Source of the DNA: Candidatus Odyssella thessalonicensis
Lineage (GTDB): Bacteria; Pseudomonadota; Alphaproteobacteria; Bin65
NCBI GenBank assembly: GCA_005240015.1
Contig: SBBV01000345.1
Location: 1-7,643, forward strand
Reading direction: 5' to 3'
DNA: 7,643 nt
The notes under the pieces were generated by a model. The model ran no database searches. It saw only the letters and a program-made list of their open reading frames with translations, and was not told the origin of the DNA. Position numbers and translations under genes: made by a program. Positions 6,912-7,643 of this stretch are shown here, piece after piece. The first letter of the stretch is position 1. Every line of letters begins with the position of its first letter.

Positions 6912-6915
<4 letters not shown>
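6100..6915 (-). CDS. GpdQ-like metallophosphodiesterase, upstream copy
   Basis: A 271-residue binuclear metallophosphodiesterase of the GpdQ/CpdA class, predicted cytoplasmic. Candidate metal ligands and catalytic residues are Asp8 and His10 (TDTH), Asp50 (TGD), Asn80 and His81 (PGNHD), His154-155 (HHPP), and His193 and His195 (GHLH). The spacing of the first four matches what I recall for GpdQ (Asp8, His10, Asp50, Asn80). The start codon overlaps the stop of the ABC ATPase gene as ATGA (6912-6915), and AAGGA lies 6 bases upstream, so the two are translationally coupled. The downstream gene is a paralogue at about 72% identity. The copies diverge most at residues 41-60, 161-170 and 221-230, which may tune substrate choice. 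Likely substrates are glycerophosphodiesters or other small phosphodiesters; this rests on family and context. Confidence 0.93.

Positions 6916-7643
<728 letters not shown>

Overview
The window is GC-rich (about two thirds G+C by eye), gene-dense, and reads like a chromosomal piece of an alphaproteobacterium. That inference rests on codon use, the gene families, and interspersed palindromes of the GTCATCCTGAGCGAAGCGAA type between genes. Taxonomy cannot be fixed from this piece alone. Both edges look like contig ends: the first about 60 bases break a Rieske domain, and the last 60 bases form a perfect fold-back palindrome that stops exactly on the last base.

Left half, plus strand (1-4011): a likely catabolic operon. 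It holds the 3' part of a Rieske-type ring-hydroxylating oxygenase alpha subunit, the ATPase and permease of a nitrate/sulfonate/taurine-type ABC importer, a small cupin protein, and a short-chain dehydrogenase/reductase (SDR). The first four are packed with gaps of 2 to 9 bases. The SDR follows a palindromic repeat and may be partly uncoupled. The plausible logic is uptake of an organic, perhaps aromatic or sulfonated, compound followed by oxygenation and dehydrogenation. No substrate-binding protein is present and the substrate is unknown.

Middle (3117-4173): two related imperfect palindromic repeat elements flank the SDR gene. They share an identical 29-base left arm. The second sits between convergent genes, where it could serve as a bidirectional transcription end.

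Right half, minus strand (read 7643 to 4174): the 3' part of a MalK/UgpC/PotA-type ABC ATPase overlaps by 4 bases (ATGA) a GpdQ-like metallophosphodiesterase. A second, about 72% identical copy follows 5 bases later. After a 151-base gap with a small inverted repeat and a strong ribosome binding site comes an uncharacterised radical SAM enzyme with six extra C-terminal cysteines. The ATPase and the two phosphodiesterases look translationally linked, suggesting import and hydrolysis of a phosphodiester. The radical SAM gene may be separately regulated.

The most interesting items are the ABC-ATPase/double-phosphodiesterase unit, the unassigned radical SAM enzyme, the repeats bracketing the SDR gene, and the two edge anomalies, which are probably technical.
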